Shown: positions 48,150 through 57,398 of the stretch, one piece after another
How the letters are laid out: each line of letters opens with the position of its first letter
Numbering within the stretch: position 1 is the first letter of the stretch
Source: Saccharomycopsis fibuligera x Saccharomycopsis cf. fibuligera
Lineage: Eukaryota > Ascomycota > Saccharomycetes > Ascoideales > Saccharomycopsidaceae
Direction of reading: 5' to 3'
Assembly: GCA_001936135.1 (NCBI GenBank)
Contig: CP012809.1
Span: 2,591,501 to 2,655,500, forward strand
Length of the DNA: 64,000 bases
Made by a program: the position numbers and the translations under genes
Notes under the pieces: model-generated
Databases searched by the model: none
The model's input: the letters and a program-made list of their open reading frames with translations, nothing else
Told to the model about the DNA's origin: nothing

Positions 48150-51026
48150 CTAACTTCCATCATTCCACCCACCTATCACCAACTTATGATCTAATATGTT
48201 GCATCTGTCAGAAGAATATGTACTCAAAGTTCGTTCATTGTTTTGGAAAAAATCAGCCCCTATCGCAGGAATATTCCCCATATTGGCCAACTGTGGTCGA
48301 AAGTCAATGTCTAATAGGAGACCATATTCGCTAAGTTCGAGAAGATCAGTAGGTATGGTGTCGAGATCAAAGTCAATGTCGTTGTTGTTGCTGTTGTCGT
48401 TATCATTGTAGTTGTCGCCGTTACTGGATTTGTTCCTTCCGCTGCCTTTACCTTTGCCATTGCTCTTGCTATTTTCGCTGTTGTTTTCAATATTATTACC
48501 GTTACCATTTCTGTTTTGAGCACTCTGGTGTTTTTGACACTGCTGTTCAAAATAGCCCTCTATGGCAGCACGCTTATCAACGTTGTCGCTAAAATGAACA
48601 TTTGTCTGAAAATTGGTATTGTAAAAAGTGGCCATCTTGGTACCATGGGGCAAAAAGTCATTGTCCCGGTTTGCCTCAGAGCTCATGCCCAATTTGTTTT
48701 CATCCACCCTTGGATAATTTTCATACTTGATTCTAGTTTTCTTAAAGCTATGCACTTGCTTTTCTTCAATAAACTTCACTTTACGAGGCTTAAGCCTTGC
48801 TTTATCAAATATTTCATTATCGGGATAATGATCCAGTATTTTCAAGTTACGCCAATATGTTCTCCAACGATACCGAGTAAAAGAAGTGACTCTTGACAAA
48901 TAAATTGTATGCCTGTATAGCTGGTCGTAAAGTTTGAGATCCTTTGCCTTCCATACTGTGTCCAACTCATGGAAAATTGATTGATACAATCGAGAATCAA
49001 ACCCGCTAAATAAAATTACCCCTTCGAAGCGACACATGAATAAATATGTGCTTTCATTAAACATTATATTTAGCACTGATGCACATGTGAGCCAGTATAA
49101 GTAAGCAATTTTTTCAAAAATCGAATGTGACGCCTGAGTAGATGAGAAAAAAGCGCATTCTGAAGGATAGGCCATTAAGAATTTCCGTAGTAAGGTAAAA
49201 ATCCTGCGAGGTTCAGTTTGACTGACAAAATCTTGATGATTATTGAGCCATGGTAATTGATCTAGGATTTCTTGCTTGATGAAAAATGAAAGCTCGTCGG
49301 TTTGTGCCGCCACATCTGGGAATTTCACTTCGTTGAGATGTTGTTTTAGGATTGTTGAGTAGTCTAGCAAGTCGTGGTACAATTCTGCAATAACGTCACT
49401 ATTATAGTTTGGGAAATAGATGGTGTTGATGTTACATAGAAAAAAAGATTGCACCACGGAAAACAAATCTTGATATAAAAGTTTTTCTTCGTAAAACTGG
49501 CGATCAATGTGTTTCACTTGAGCCATCGACTCTATGAATTTTTCAATAAGTTGTCTAACTAGCAGAACAGAAATGAAGCCATCCATAAAGGCAAGTAACG
49601 TAGAATAATCCTTATCGGCGAAAAACGTCAATGCAATATTTATTGATGAGTAAGAAATAATATCACAAACCAATTTCAAGTAATCTTTGCCCAGAAGGTA
49701 CTGAGGCATATTGATTCGACCAATGGTCTTTTGCGCTAACTGAAGTCCCAAACTGCGATTATAAGCAGAATGTTGAGCAACTATGCTGACATGTTTGGCT
49801 GGGTACTTTCCCCTCGAGTATGGCCGAGTGACACGATTAAGCATGATGTAGCCAGAATGCGATAGCATGCCATGATATAATAGTGGCGATTTGGTGGCGT
49901 TATAAATAGTGATAAAGTACCATCTAAACATTTTTTGTCGGAAATCAGCGTAATTGTCAATATCTTCGCCACAACATTTGAAAAGTTTATCGTATTTCAA
50001 ACAACTGCTTGAAATTCCGGGATGAACTCGGACCAAATTGAATTTTTTTGGTGAAAACTCATGGTTTGGGAGTGGGTTGCCGTGAACAGCATTGGAAGTT
50101 CTATTATTGTGATTATTGTGATTATTGGTATGACTGATAGGAATTCTCGCAGCAGTTGTTGAATATTGAGGCGCTTTATGGTTGTTCTGGAGATTGTTCT
50201 CCGTATAACTATTTCGACTACTCAATGGCATGGGCACGACATCATCAAACTCGTTGATGGCATTTGGGTCAAACACGCTCATTATCGGCAGCCCACTGGC
50301 TGGATTAAGCACTCCCACCGTAGGCTGCCAATTCTTTTCAATCCGTTGTCGATTTTGATTACTTCTTTCTTTTCCTTTCTCTTTTTTGCTATTCTGACTG
50401 TTTTTCTTTGCTTTGCTCCGATTATTGTTCATTTGAATCTTGAGCACTTTGAATGGGTGCTTGTGCGGCTGGACCCGAAGATGAGTAACAGGCAGGAACG
50501 GCTGCTTCTGATATAGTGGAACAGCAGACGGCTGTAGCGGCACTTGTCCAGCATATTTATTGATTTGGATATTTGGATTAATTCCGCTCTGGTTCTGAGC
50601 TATTTGATTGATGCTTGGCTGGAGGTTGTTGGTTCGATCAATGGCAAAGAAGCTGGACTGAACTGGCGATGAGCTATCAGAAGAGAGATAGTTGATGGGC
50701 CAATCAGGGTTGTTATTGTTGGCAGCATCATTAGCAGTAATACTAGTGCCGATATTGACATTTTGGCCGAGCGGTTGTTGGGTAAGTAGCGGATTAGGAC
50801 TTTGCTGATGGTTGCCCATGGGGAGGCCCTGTTTTGCTTTGTTGCTGTCGATAATCTTCTGTCTGTCTTGTTGCTTCAAATCGAGGAAGCTGCAGCGGAT
50901 GTCTCTGTCCAAGCAGTTGAAGCACTGAGCAAGCTCCTCGCCACACTTGATACGGCGCTTCTTGCACTGGAGACAGCCGAGCTTGGAGTTGCAATGTTTC
51001 TTTCTGACCCTTTTCTGCTGGGACAT
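48150..51026 (-). CDS. Zn(II)2Cys6 transcription factor
   Basis: Fungal zinc-cluster regulator of 958 aa. The frame opens at a GTG; the first ATG gives MSQQKRVRKKHC. The binuclear cluster is at residues 18-45: C18-x2-C21-x6-C28-x6-C35-x2-C38-x6-C45, preceded by basic residues (KKHCNSKLGC) as in the Upc2-like group. The middle region, at about 330-700, resembles a fungal regulatory domain with hydrophobic helices (FRWYFITIYNATKSPLLYHG). A low-complexity Asn/Asp/Ser region follows, then an acidic hydrophobic C-terminus (DFDLDTIPTDLLELSEYG) that looks like an activation domain. Target genes are not known. Its neighbour ARA2 lies in tandem behind it, without evidence of a link. Confidence 0.88.
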   Translation of the reverse strand: MSQQKRVRKKHCNSKLGCLQCKKRRIKCGEELAQCFNCLDRDIRCSFLDLKQQDRQKIIDSNKAKQGLPMGNHQQSPNPLLTQQPLGQNVNIGTSITANDAANNNNPDWPINYLSSDSSSPVQSSFFAIDRTNNLQPSINQIAQNQSGINPNIQINKYAGQVPLQPSAVPLYQKQPFLPVTHLRVQPHKHPFKVLKIQMNNNRSKAKKNSQNSKKEKGKERSNQNRQRIEKNWQPTVGVLNPASGLPIMSVFDPNAINEFDDVVPMPLSSRNSYTENNLQNNHKAPQYSTTAARIPISHTNNHNNHNNRTSNAVHGNPLPNHEFSPKKFNLVRVHPGISSSCLKYDKLFKCCGEDIDNYADFRQKMFRWYFITIYNATKSPLLYHGMLSHSGYIMLNRVTRPYSRGKYPAKHVSIVAQHSAYNRSLGLQLAQKTIGRINMPQYLLGKDYLKLVCDIISYSSINIALTFFADKDYSTLLAFMDGFISVLLVRQLIEKFIESMAQVKHIDRQFYEEKLLYQDLFSVVQSFFLCNINTIYFPNYNSDVIAELYHDLLDYSTILKQHLNEVKFPDVAAQTDELSFFIKQEILDQLPWLNNHQDFVSQTEPRRIFTLLRKFLMAYPSECAFFSSTQASHSIFEKIAYLYWLTCASVLNIMFNESTYLFMCRFEGVILFSGFDSRLYQSIFHELDTVWKAKDLKLYDQLYRHTIYLSRVTSFTRYRWRTYWRNLKILDHYPDNEIFDKARLKPRKVKFIEEKQVHSFKKTRIKYENYPRVDENKLGMSSEANRDNDFLPHGTKMATFYNTNFQTNVHFSDNVDKRAAIEGYFEQQCQKHQSAQNRNGNGNNIENNSENSKSNGKGKGSGRNKSSNGDNYNDNDNSNNNDIDFDLDTIPTDLLELSEYGLLLDIDFRPQLANMGNIPAIGADFFQNNERTLSTYSSDRCNILDHKLVIGGWNDGS

Positions 51027-51378
51027 GGCGGCGGTAGCAGCGGCAGTGGAGATGGTATCGTGGTGCACGGGACTAATTATTGATAATTGATGATTGATGA
51101 TTGATGATTTTTAGGTGATGAGTGAAACTAAAAAAAAAAAAAAAAAAAGAAAAAACGAAAAAAGAGTTTTTTTTTTTTTTTTTTTTTTTCTGCGCGCGTG
51201 CTGGAGAACTAAGAATTCCGTGCCTGATCTGCCGCGGTGGCTCTCAACACAGAGGGAATCAGCACAGAACAATTACAAGATACAACAGTACAACGAGACT
51301 TACTGAAATGTCGCAAATAAGCAATCACTATCACATTAACTATATGCGCACACCGTATACAAGGTCTATTGAATAATT
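51027..51378. promoter_or_regulatory. upstream of Zn2Cys6 factor
   Basis: 352 bases holding an A run (51130-51148) and a T run of about 25 (51165-51189). No gene seen. Confidence 0.55.
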
Positions 51379-52422
51379 CTATTGCAACGCTACCTTTGAC
51401 ACATCGTGAGCAATCCCGCTGGGCCACGACTCATCAATATGCTCATCGCCAATCAAATGGCGAAACTTTGCCACAAGCAACTCGTCTCTATTTCTTTCTT
51501 TATGATTGTCCACTGTTCTCCAGTACTGCTCTATCGCAGACCGTAATTCTTCTACCGAACTAACTCCAATCACCGTAGGCCCCTGACTTGCCCATCCTCT
51601 GAAGGCAAACCGCGTAGCTAGTTCGGCAAGCTCCTCGTCGTCTTCATTGAGCAACACTTCTGCTGCTTTCTTGACTGCTGCTTTGAGCTCGCTGCTGGCC
51701 GGGTGGAATGGTCTGGTGGGAGCTGAGCGTAACAAGGACATTGACAAGATCGAAGCGTTTTGGAGCATCTTCACTCTGGCATCGCGTTTGAAATACGTGA
51801 CGTATTGTTCGAGCACCGTGTTGTGGATATTGTAGTGGCAGTAGCTCATCACCGCGTCAAGACTGCCAATATCTGGAATGCCGGCCACTTTCTGAGCCAT
51901 GTAGTATAAGAATGGTACTGGATAGCCCAGAAGACCAAAATAGTGAATCTTACCTTGATCTTTGAGCTGGCGAAGTTGTTTTAACGCTTCGAGAATCTCA
52001 TCTTCTTGTCTGAACTCAATGTCGTGCAAGTAAACCGTATCGAGATAGTCTGTGTGCAATCTAGCGAGACTGCGATTAACACTCTTGATCACCCACTGAG
52101 CACTATAGTTGAACTCGTCAAGACCGATTCGGCCAACTTTGGTCAGCAAGTAGTAGGTCTCTCTAGGAAACTCGTTTTGCAACTCGGCAAGCGCTTGACC
52201 AATGTATATCTCGGAGTTACCATAGTATGGCGAAGTGTCTATGGCTCGGATCCCCAACTGGAAAGCACTGCGAATTATGGATTGTACCCCAAGTTTGGCA
52301 GGGTCATCGTTGTACTGACGGCTGAAAGTGGCTCCTCCAAGTACCACTGGTGGCCAGTCCTCGATGTTGCCACTAACAGGCTGGCCTACTGGACCAATGG
52401 GTTTCAATGGGGAGGTTGTCAT
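51379..52422 (-). CDS. ARA2: ARA2-like NAD-dependent D-arabinose dehydrogenase
   Basis: Aldo-keto reductase of 347 aa, probably oxidising D-arabinose to the lactone in D-erythroascorbate synthesis. The frame opens at a TTG; the first ATG is at 52422. Visible features are LGGATFSRQYN at the N-terminus, AIDTSPYYGNSE with the catalytic Asp-Tyr, LLTKVGR, and DYLDTVYLHDIEF where the active-site His lies. Later come FGLxGYPVPF and TVIGVSSVEELR near the C-terminal cofactor site. The x residue (165) is encoded by CTG; Ser is what I expect from relatives there, as if CTG were read as Ser. An L-galactose dehydrogenase-type AKR is the alternative. Confidence 0.85.
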   Translation of the reverse strand: MTTSPLKPIGPVGQPVSGNIEDWPPVVLGGATFSRQYNDDPAKLGVQSIIRSAFQLGIRAIDTSPYYGNSEIYIGQALAELQNEFPRETYYLLTKVGRIGLDEFNYSAQWVIKSVNRSLARLHTDYLDTVYLHDIEFRQEDEILEALKQLRQLKDQGKIHYFGLLGYPVPFLYYMAQKVAGIPDIGSLDAVMSYCHYNIHNTVLEQYVTYFKRDARVKMLQNASILSMSLLRSAPTRPFHPASSELKAAVKKAAEVLLNEDDEELAELATRFAFRGWASQGPTVIGVSSVEELRSAIEQYWRTVDNHKERNRDELLVAKFRHLIGDEHIDESWPSGIAHDVSKVALQ

Positions 52423-52935
52423 AAATGTCAAAGGGGGAGGGGTGTAGATGAAAATGGATAGTATGATAGGTGCTAAAGGCGTGTGCGGTATTAAAGGTGC
52501 GTGCGGTACTAAAGGTGTGGTATTAAAGAAGAAATGTTAGAAGATACTTGCAAGTATGAAATGAAAATTACCCAAGAAAATGCTGAGCTTATGTATGTAT
52601 GTATATATATATATATATATACGACTGGTATCGCCATCGCATCCCTGGCCACTCGGCAGTCGCTGTGGCTTCAGCTGCGACTTGAAATTATTCTCCGAGA
52701 CCCCGTTCGCTTCTTTTTCCTTTCTTTTTCCTGTTTTTTGAATTGCTTGTCGCTGTTTTTCCGTTAACTTTCTTGCTTTTCGTTGCCGTTTCCGCAACCA
52801 AGAGAAAGTGTGCTTCCCACCAACCATCTAAACTATAATCCACAAAACCCTAAACCATAAACCGTATATATGACCACAACTAATAATTTTGTTGAATGAT
52901 CGATCGTGACCTAAACGGTGATATCAGCGCAGTTA
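52423..52935. promoter_or_regulatory. ARA2 promoter and IMP2 3' region
   Basis: 513 bases with an alternating AT tract at 52601-52620. A basic 96-codon minus-strand frame is present but looks like chance purine bias. Confidence 0.5.
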
Positions 52936-53523
52936 CTACTGCCCGTATTCGCTGAGCCGCGACAAACGTGCCTCGCGGCCGCCCTCGCTGCTAATTGGCT
53001 GCACGACAAAAGGAAACTCCCATCCAAATCCCACTTTTCCCACCACTTTGGCCTCAATTAACCCAATGCTCACGGGGCCAAAATCATTACTATCAATTGA
53101 ATGAAAGTTATTATCTCCTTCTATCCATACGTGGTTCGCTGGAACTTTGACAAAGCGCTTAGGATATTTCTGGAAGGGCACCTCACAAGTCTTAATCATA
53201 TCTCCCTGCATTCCTTTCACGCGCTTAATGAGCAACCGTTCAGGATCGGTAGGACATCGCACATATACAATATCATTAACGTGAAGCAGCTCCTGGGGTT
53301 TATACCTAAACTTGGGCCACTTGTTTATAACTAGCCAGCTGCTGCAACTGCTGTTCTTGCTATTGCTGTTTTGACTGCCATCATTGGGGTTTATGGCCGG
53401 CGACATTGAGCGCCCATGTACGGTGGTAAGCTGGTACCCGTGCTCGGCGAGGTAGTACACCGTGGGACTGAAAAGGAGTGCACATTTGAGGCCAGAGATC
53501 ACATATGCCGGAGGCTTTCTCAT
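52936..53523 (-). CDS. IMP2: IMP2, mitochondrial inner membrane peptidase subunit 2
   Basis: Signal-peptidase-type serine protease (S26) of 195 aa that removes sorting signals of intermembrane-space proteins. The N-terminal hydrophobic anchor is at about 8-25. The catalytic Ser39 is in HGRSMSPAINP and the general base Lys100 in LLIKRVKG. The family box HVWIEGDNNFHSIDSNDFGP is intact, followed by VSIGLIEAKV. A Ser/Asn-rich insert of about 15 residues follows the catalytic Ser. The GDNxxxSxDS form and the lack of an Imp1 motif favour Imp2. The ATG start is unambiguous. Confidence 0.93.
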   Translation of the reverse strand: MRKPPAYVISGLKCALLFSPTVYYLAEHGYQLTTVHGRSMSPAINPNDGSQNSNSKNSSCSSWLVINKWPKFRYKPQELLHVNDIVYVRCPTDPERLLIKRVKGMQGDMIKTCEVPFQKYPKRFVKVPANHVWIEGDNNFHSIDSNDFGPVSIGLIEAKVVGKVGFGWEFPFVVQPISSEGGREARLSRLSEYGQ

Positions 53524-54027
53524 CTTGTATTGTTTTCCTTTTTGTAATTTATTGTGTTGATTTGTAGTCGAATGGATTGCAGTGATTCAAGTCTGGGCTG
53601 TGGATCGTCGAGAGAGTGTCTGGATATCTTTGGGCGCTTAGCTTTAGCCAAGATCGGTTTTTTCCTATTGTTAGCAGTTTGGTTGAGTGCCCCGCCGAGG
53701 ATCTGGCGATGAGCATTACAAAGAAAATGATGGAAACATACAACATGAGCTCCAATCGATTCAGACAGCAGTTGTTGTCGGTTAGATATATATCTGCTAA
53801 TTTGCTATTATTCATTAGCACTCAGTTGTCAAAGCAGAACTTTTTGCCAAAATTTTACAGGGTAAAAGCCTCGAATCTTATAAGATACAAACCAGAGCAC
53901 GCTTGCCAGCTCGTTAAATTATTGATAAACATAAATAAATAAACAGCGCAACAAAGATGAACAGCAAAGTAGTTAAGTAAATTGTAATGCATTGAAATAC
54001 CCATCCCAAACAAATATTCTATCCTGC

Positions 54028-54065
<38 letters not shown>

Positions 54066-54114
54066 CTTCTCAGACATAAAAAATTACTAAAAACCTACAG
54101 TTTACAATGTACAA
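53524..54114. other. gap upstream of IMP2, with overlapping small frames
   Basis: 591 bases. A plus-strand frame of 77 codons from ATG 53709 to 53942 and an opposing minus-strand frame of 88 codons (53549-53815) overlap; neither is recognised. A T run of about 30 lies at 54032-54061 next to the SUB1 3' end. Confidence 0.4.
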
Positions 54115-54842
54115 TTAGTCCTCCTCGCTTTCCAATTCCTTGACAATATCATCAATGTCATCAAAATCACTATCCTCTTCACTTTCAACCTTCTTTGCCT
54201 TTTCCTTCTTAGCCTTCTTGGCTGGCTTCTCCTCTACCACTTTATTTTGTTCTTGTTGTTGTTGATTTGTCTCTTCGCCTGTTTCTTCTTCAGCGGATGC
54301 TGCCTTCTTGCTAGCTGGTTCCTTTCTTGGTTTTTTTAACGGAGGCAACTCCTTAGCATCAACAGGAATCGCCTGCAACTTGCCCTTCAACCCAGACCCG
54401 GAACTACTGCGACCAGCCATTCTATCCAAAGCACTTTGGATCTGCAGCTGATTTTCAAGTAAGATGTTCCAGGAATCTTCAGTCAAAGAAATCCCCTTTT
54501 TCCCTGGTCTGGCTTCTCCGCTAGCTTTGTCAATGTAGTACTCACGAATATCCACAAGACTGATGTTGTTAAATTTTCTCACCGTTACTTGTTTTCTCTT
54601 ACCGAGCTGCAAGTTTGAGGATTAGGTTAGTAAAAAGGTGGGTTTTCCAAATGAGGCAAAAAGAAAGAAAATATTAGAAAAACAAATCATGTAAAAAAAT
54701 GTAGAAGAAGCACAGTTTACCAAGTTAACACTTGACCAAGATTGAAGTAAAATCATGGCCGTTGAATACATACATCAAATATGACATCATTGGAGTTGTC
54801 AATGTTTACTGCTGGACGCTTGAATGTCTTTCCGTAAGCCAT
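54115..54842 (-). CDS. SUB1: SUB1, PC4-like transcription coactivator, spliced
   Basis: Single-stranded-DNA-binding coactivator homologous to human PC4, acting at Pol II and Pol III promoters. Exons are 54774-54842 and 54115-54606, giving 186 aa. Donor GTATGT begins at 54773, branch TACTAAC at 54626-54632, acceptor ACTTGCAG. The spliced junction reads NDVIFDLGKRKQVTVRKFNN, close to DAIFDLGKNKRVTVRKFRN in Saccharomyces Sub1. The fold continues with VDIREYYID and PGKKGISLTEDSW. The C-terminal half is a Lys/Glu/Ala-rich charged tail ending in an acidic stretch (DDIDDIVKELESEED). A perfect PC4 core makes this call secure. Confidence 0.94.
54607..54773 (-). other. intron of SUB1
   Basis: A 167-base intron in phase 0 after codon 23, with perfect GTATGT and TACTAAC signals. 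Confidence 0.92.
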
Positions 54843-55369
54843 GGTGATGATTATAAGGACAAATATGCTAGTAAAATGTAGTGAATATAATGATAATAAC
54901 GCCTTCAAAGATACTTTTTTTAGACTGGAATTTGACTTATATGCAAAGTGGAATGAATCACCAAAGGATTGTTAATATGTTGATGATTGACAAAAGGCAA
55001 TAAATTAAATGTATAAAAGCGTAAGAATTTCGTCTGAATTTCAGAGTTTCAGAATGAGGGGGATATGAAAACTAAGAACTGTGTGGACTCTGCAATAACC
55101 TAAAGTTCAAATTTAAAAGAAAACCAGATCAAATATTCTGTTGAATGGCAGCGTTTCTCAATGCTTTGATGCTCTTAAGGGTCTGTATTGGCTGACGTTG
55201 TGTCTATTTGTTTGCCAGTGCTGTGTGGATATACTAGACAGCGATGTCAGTGTGTGTTTGCGATGCTTTTTCTCTCGCCTTTTGTTGTCCTCGTTTCTGC
55301 TGAGTAAGCACTTATGTAATCTACAATTATGAATCATAGACACCACAGAAATTGCTAATAACAATCCTC

Positions 55370-55408
<39 letters not shown>

Positions 55409-56522
55409 AGTCGCAACTGCAGACAGGCCTTGAAGTTGGGATAGTGGTATACCAGTATACGCTTATGGCTTTTACAATTCCTTGACCAGGCCGCCTCCTT
55501 TAATAGAGCCTAGTGCCGTTTTTCAACCAAACACACGTTTGAATGCGTATTCCCTGAAAAAGTGATAGATCAGATTAACTACAATCATACTATAGTGCGA
55601 TTTTACCGCTGCTAATGCATCCCATGATGGCCATATATCAGGCCTTCAAATAGAAGCAACCATGCAACACCGCGTAAATTTGGTTGGTAATTTCCCCGCC
55701 ACTACTCAGGGAAATCCTGGTAGCCTGCTACTGTAAGCTAATCATAAGATAAAGCCGTCTTCAACAACCGTAGCCTTTTCTTTCGGCAGCTAGCTTTTCG
55801 CCTCGAGACAATCTTTTTTTTTTTTTTCTTCGTTTTGTGCGGAACCTTCATGCATGACTGGCCACTGGTACCCAGTCCAAATTTGCATTAATGCCAAAAT
55901 CCAACATGAAACTAAAGCAATGATACCACTAAAAACTTGAACAAAAAGTTGCCTTTTTTGCCAATCACGGAGTTAGCTTTTGCTTTACTTTGACATTTGC
56001 CTACTATACCATAAACAAGGCCCTATTAGAGCACCAGCTACAAGTTACCATCCAGTATCCAACAGGGTTTGTCGTTGTGTTGCCGTTTGTCGTTTGCTAT
56101 CTAGACATTCAACCTTGTAGCTGCTGTTAGATGCCAAGTCATATGCTCGGTCCATGCACCTATACTTTACTACACCCATCACAGGACATTTTTCATTGGG
56201 AAATGTGATGTGTACGCGCATGTATACATCTTCACCTACATGGTAATTAGCTGTGACATTTGTTAAGTTCTTGGTATTTTAATACAATACGCAACATATG
56301 CCAACGGACCACCCATATGCTATATCTGTACCTTCTAGGGTTTTTTTTGGCTATTGATGTTGCTCAAAATATATAAATGTGCAGTAGACCCTGTTTTTTT
56401 TTATTGTCGTTGTTGTGCGCTGTTCTTGTTTGACTATTTATCTTCAACATCACACATTTATTCTTTTATTCAAAGCGCATACATACGTATCCCATAGACA
56501 CTTCACGAACCAGTCAACAATA
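54843..56522. promoter_or_regulatory. long upstream region of SUB1 and AA9 gene
   Basis: About 1.7 kb without a gene. It contains a CT dinucleotide array (about 55374-55405) and a T run at 55813-55826. A TATA element (AAATATATAAATG) near 56368 lies about 150 bases before the AA9 start. A CCCCGC sequence near 55696 could bind a Mig1-type repressor; this is weak. No tRNA was found. Confidence 0.5.
55374..55405 (+). repeat. CT dinucleotide microsatellite
   Basis: About sixteen tandem CT units in the upstream region between SUB1 and the AA9 gene. Confidence 0.92.
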
Positions 56523-57398
56523 ATGCAAATGATTACTGCACTTCTTCCCTTAGCTCTTCTTATGCTCCAGCCAGCCGATGCTCACGGTCACGTCAGTGAC
56601 TTGAAAATCGGCGATAAATGGTACAAGGGCTCCAACCCATACGGTGACGCTTACATTTCAGACAATGAACGCATAGTATGGTCCTTTTGGGCCAACGGCA
56701 ACGAACCGATTCAAGACGTCTCTTCCCAATACATTGCTTGTAACAAAGAGGGCAAACCAGCAGCATTGACTGCTCCAGTGAAAGCCGGGGACCAAATTGA
56801 CTTGTTTTGGACAACTTGGCCAACTGCTCATTTGGGTCCGGTTATCACGTATATGGCCAACTGTGGTACTTCCAACTGCAGCAACGCTAACCCAAACGAT
56901 CTTAATTGGTTCAAAATTGACGAGAAGGGCTATGATGCAAGCTCCAAGACTTGGGCATCTCAAGAATTGATGAAAAATAATAATTCATGGTCAGTTTCTG
57001 TGCCTTCAAATTTGAAAAGTGGCAGTTATTTGCTAAGACATGAAATTTTGGCTCTAATGAGTGCCAACTATGATGGCGGAGCTCAATTTTATCCAATGTG
57101 TACTAACTTGGAAGTTAGCGGTTCTGGTACAGAAGAACCAAGCAGTGACGAAACCGTCAAGTTCCCAGGAGCTTACAAGTCTAGTGACAAGGGAATCAAA
57201 CTTGATATCTACACTGATTTCCATAGTTATGAGATTCCGGGTCCGGCAGTGTGGAGTGGTGCAAAATCAAGTAGTTCTGCTTCTACTGCTAGCAGTTCTA
57301 GCGTTACTTCTGCTTCGGCTGGTGCTGCTTCGTCTTGGGCGGCAGCTTACTCGCAAGGCCCAACTACCCTTGCTACTTCAATTGCATCGTTAATTTAA
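56523..57398 (+). CDS. AA9 lytic polysaccharide monooxygenase (LPMO)
   Basis: Secreted copper monooxygenase of the AA9 (former GH61) family, which oxidatively cleaves cellulose or related beta-glucans. The 291-aa precursor has a 20-residue signal peptide ending QPADA, leaving His at mature position 1 as the copper histidine brace needs. Other active-site residues (mature numbering): H83 in PTAHLGPVITY, Q168 and Y170 in AQFYPMC. Family stretches include ALTAPVKAGD, WFKIDEKGYD, NNNSWSVSVPS and YEIPGPAVW. Cysteines 53 and 173 fit the usual disulphide. The conserved second-sphere His of the ALH motif is Met159 here (EILALMSA). A Ser/Ala/Thr tail follows; there is no CBM and no clear GPI signal. 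It has no introns and no CTG codons. The frame runs upstream to a GTG, but 56523 is the first ATG and gives the signal peptide. Confidence 0.93.
   Translation: MQMITALLPLALLMLQPADAHGHVSDLKIGDKWYKGSNPYGDAYISDNERIVWSFWANGNEPIQDVSSQYIACNKEGKPAALTAPVKAGDQIDLFWTTWPTAHLGPVITYMANCGTSNCSNANPNDLNWFKIDEKGYDASSKTWASQELMKNNNSWSVSVPSNLKSGSYLLRHEILALMSANYDGGAQFYPMCTNLEVSGSGTEEPSSDETVKFPGAYKSSDKGIKLDIYTDFHSYEIPGPAVWSGAKSSSSASTASSSSVTSASAGAASSWAAAYSQGPTTLATSIASLI

Noticed and set aside
52537-52827. Basic 96-codon minus-strand frame upstream of ARA2
   Set aside because: Its composition follows purine bias, it crosses a TA microsatellite, and it has no recognisable motif.
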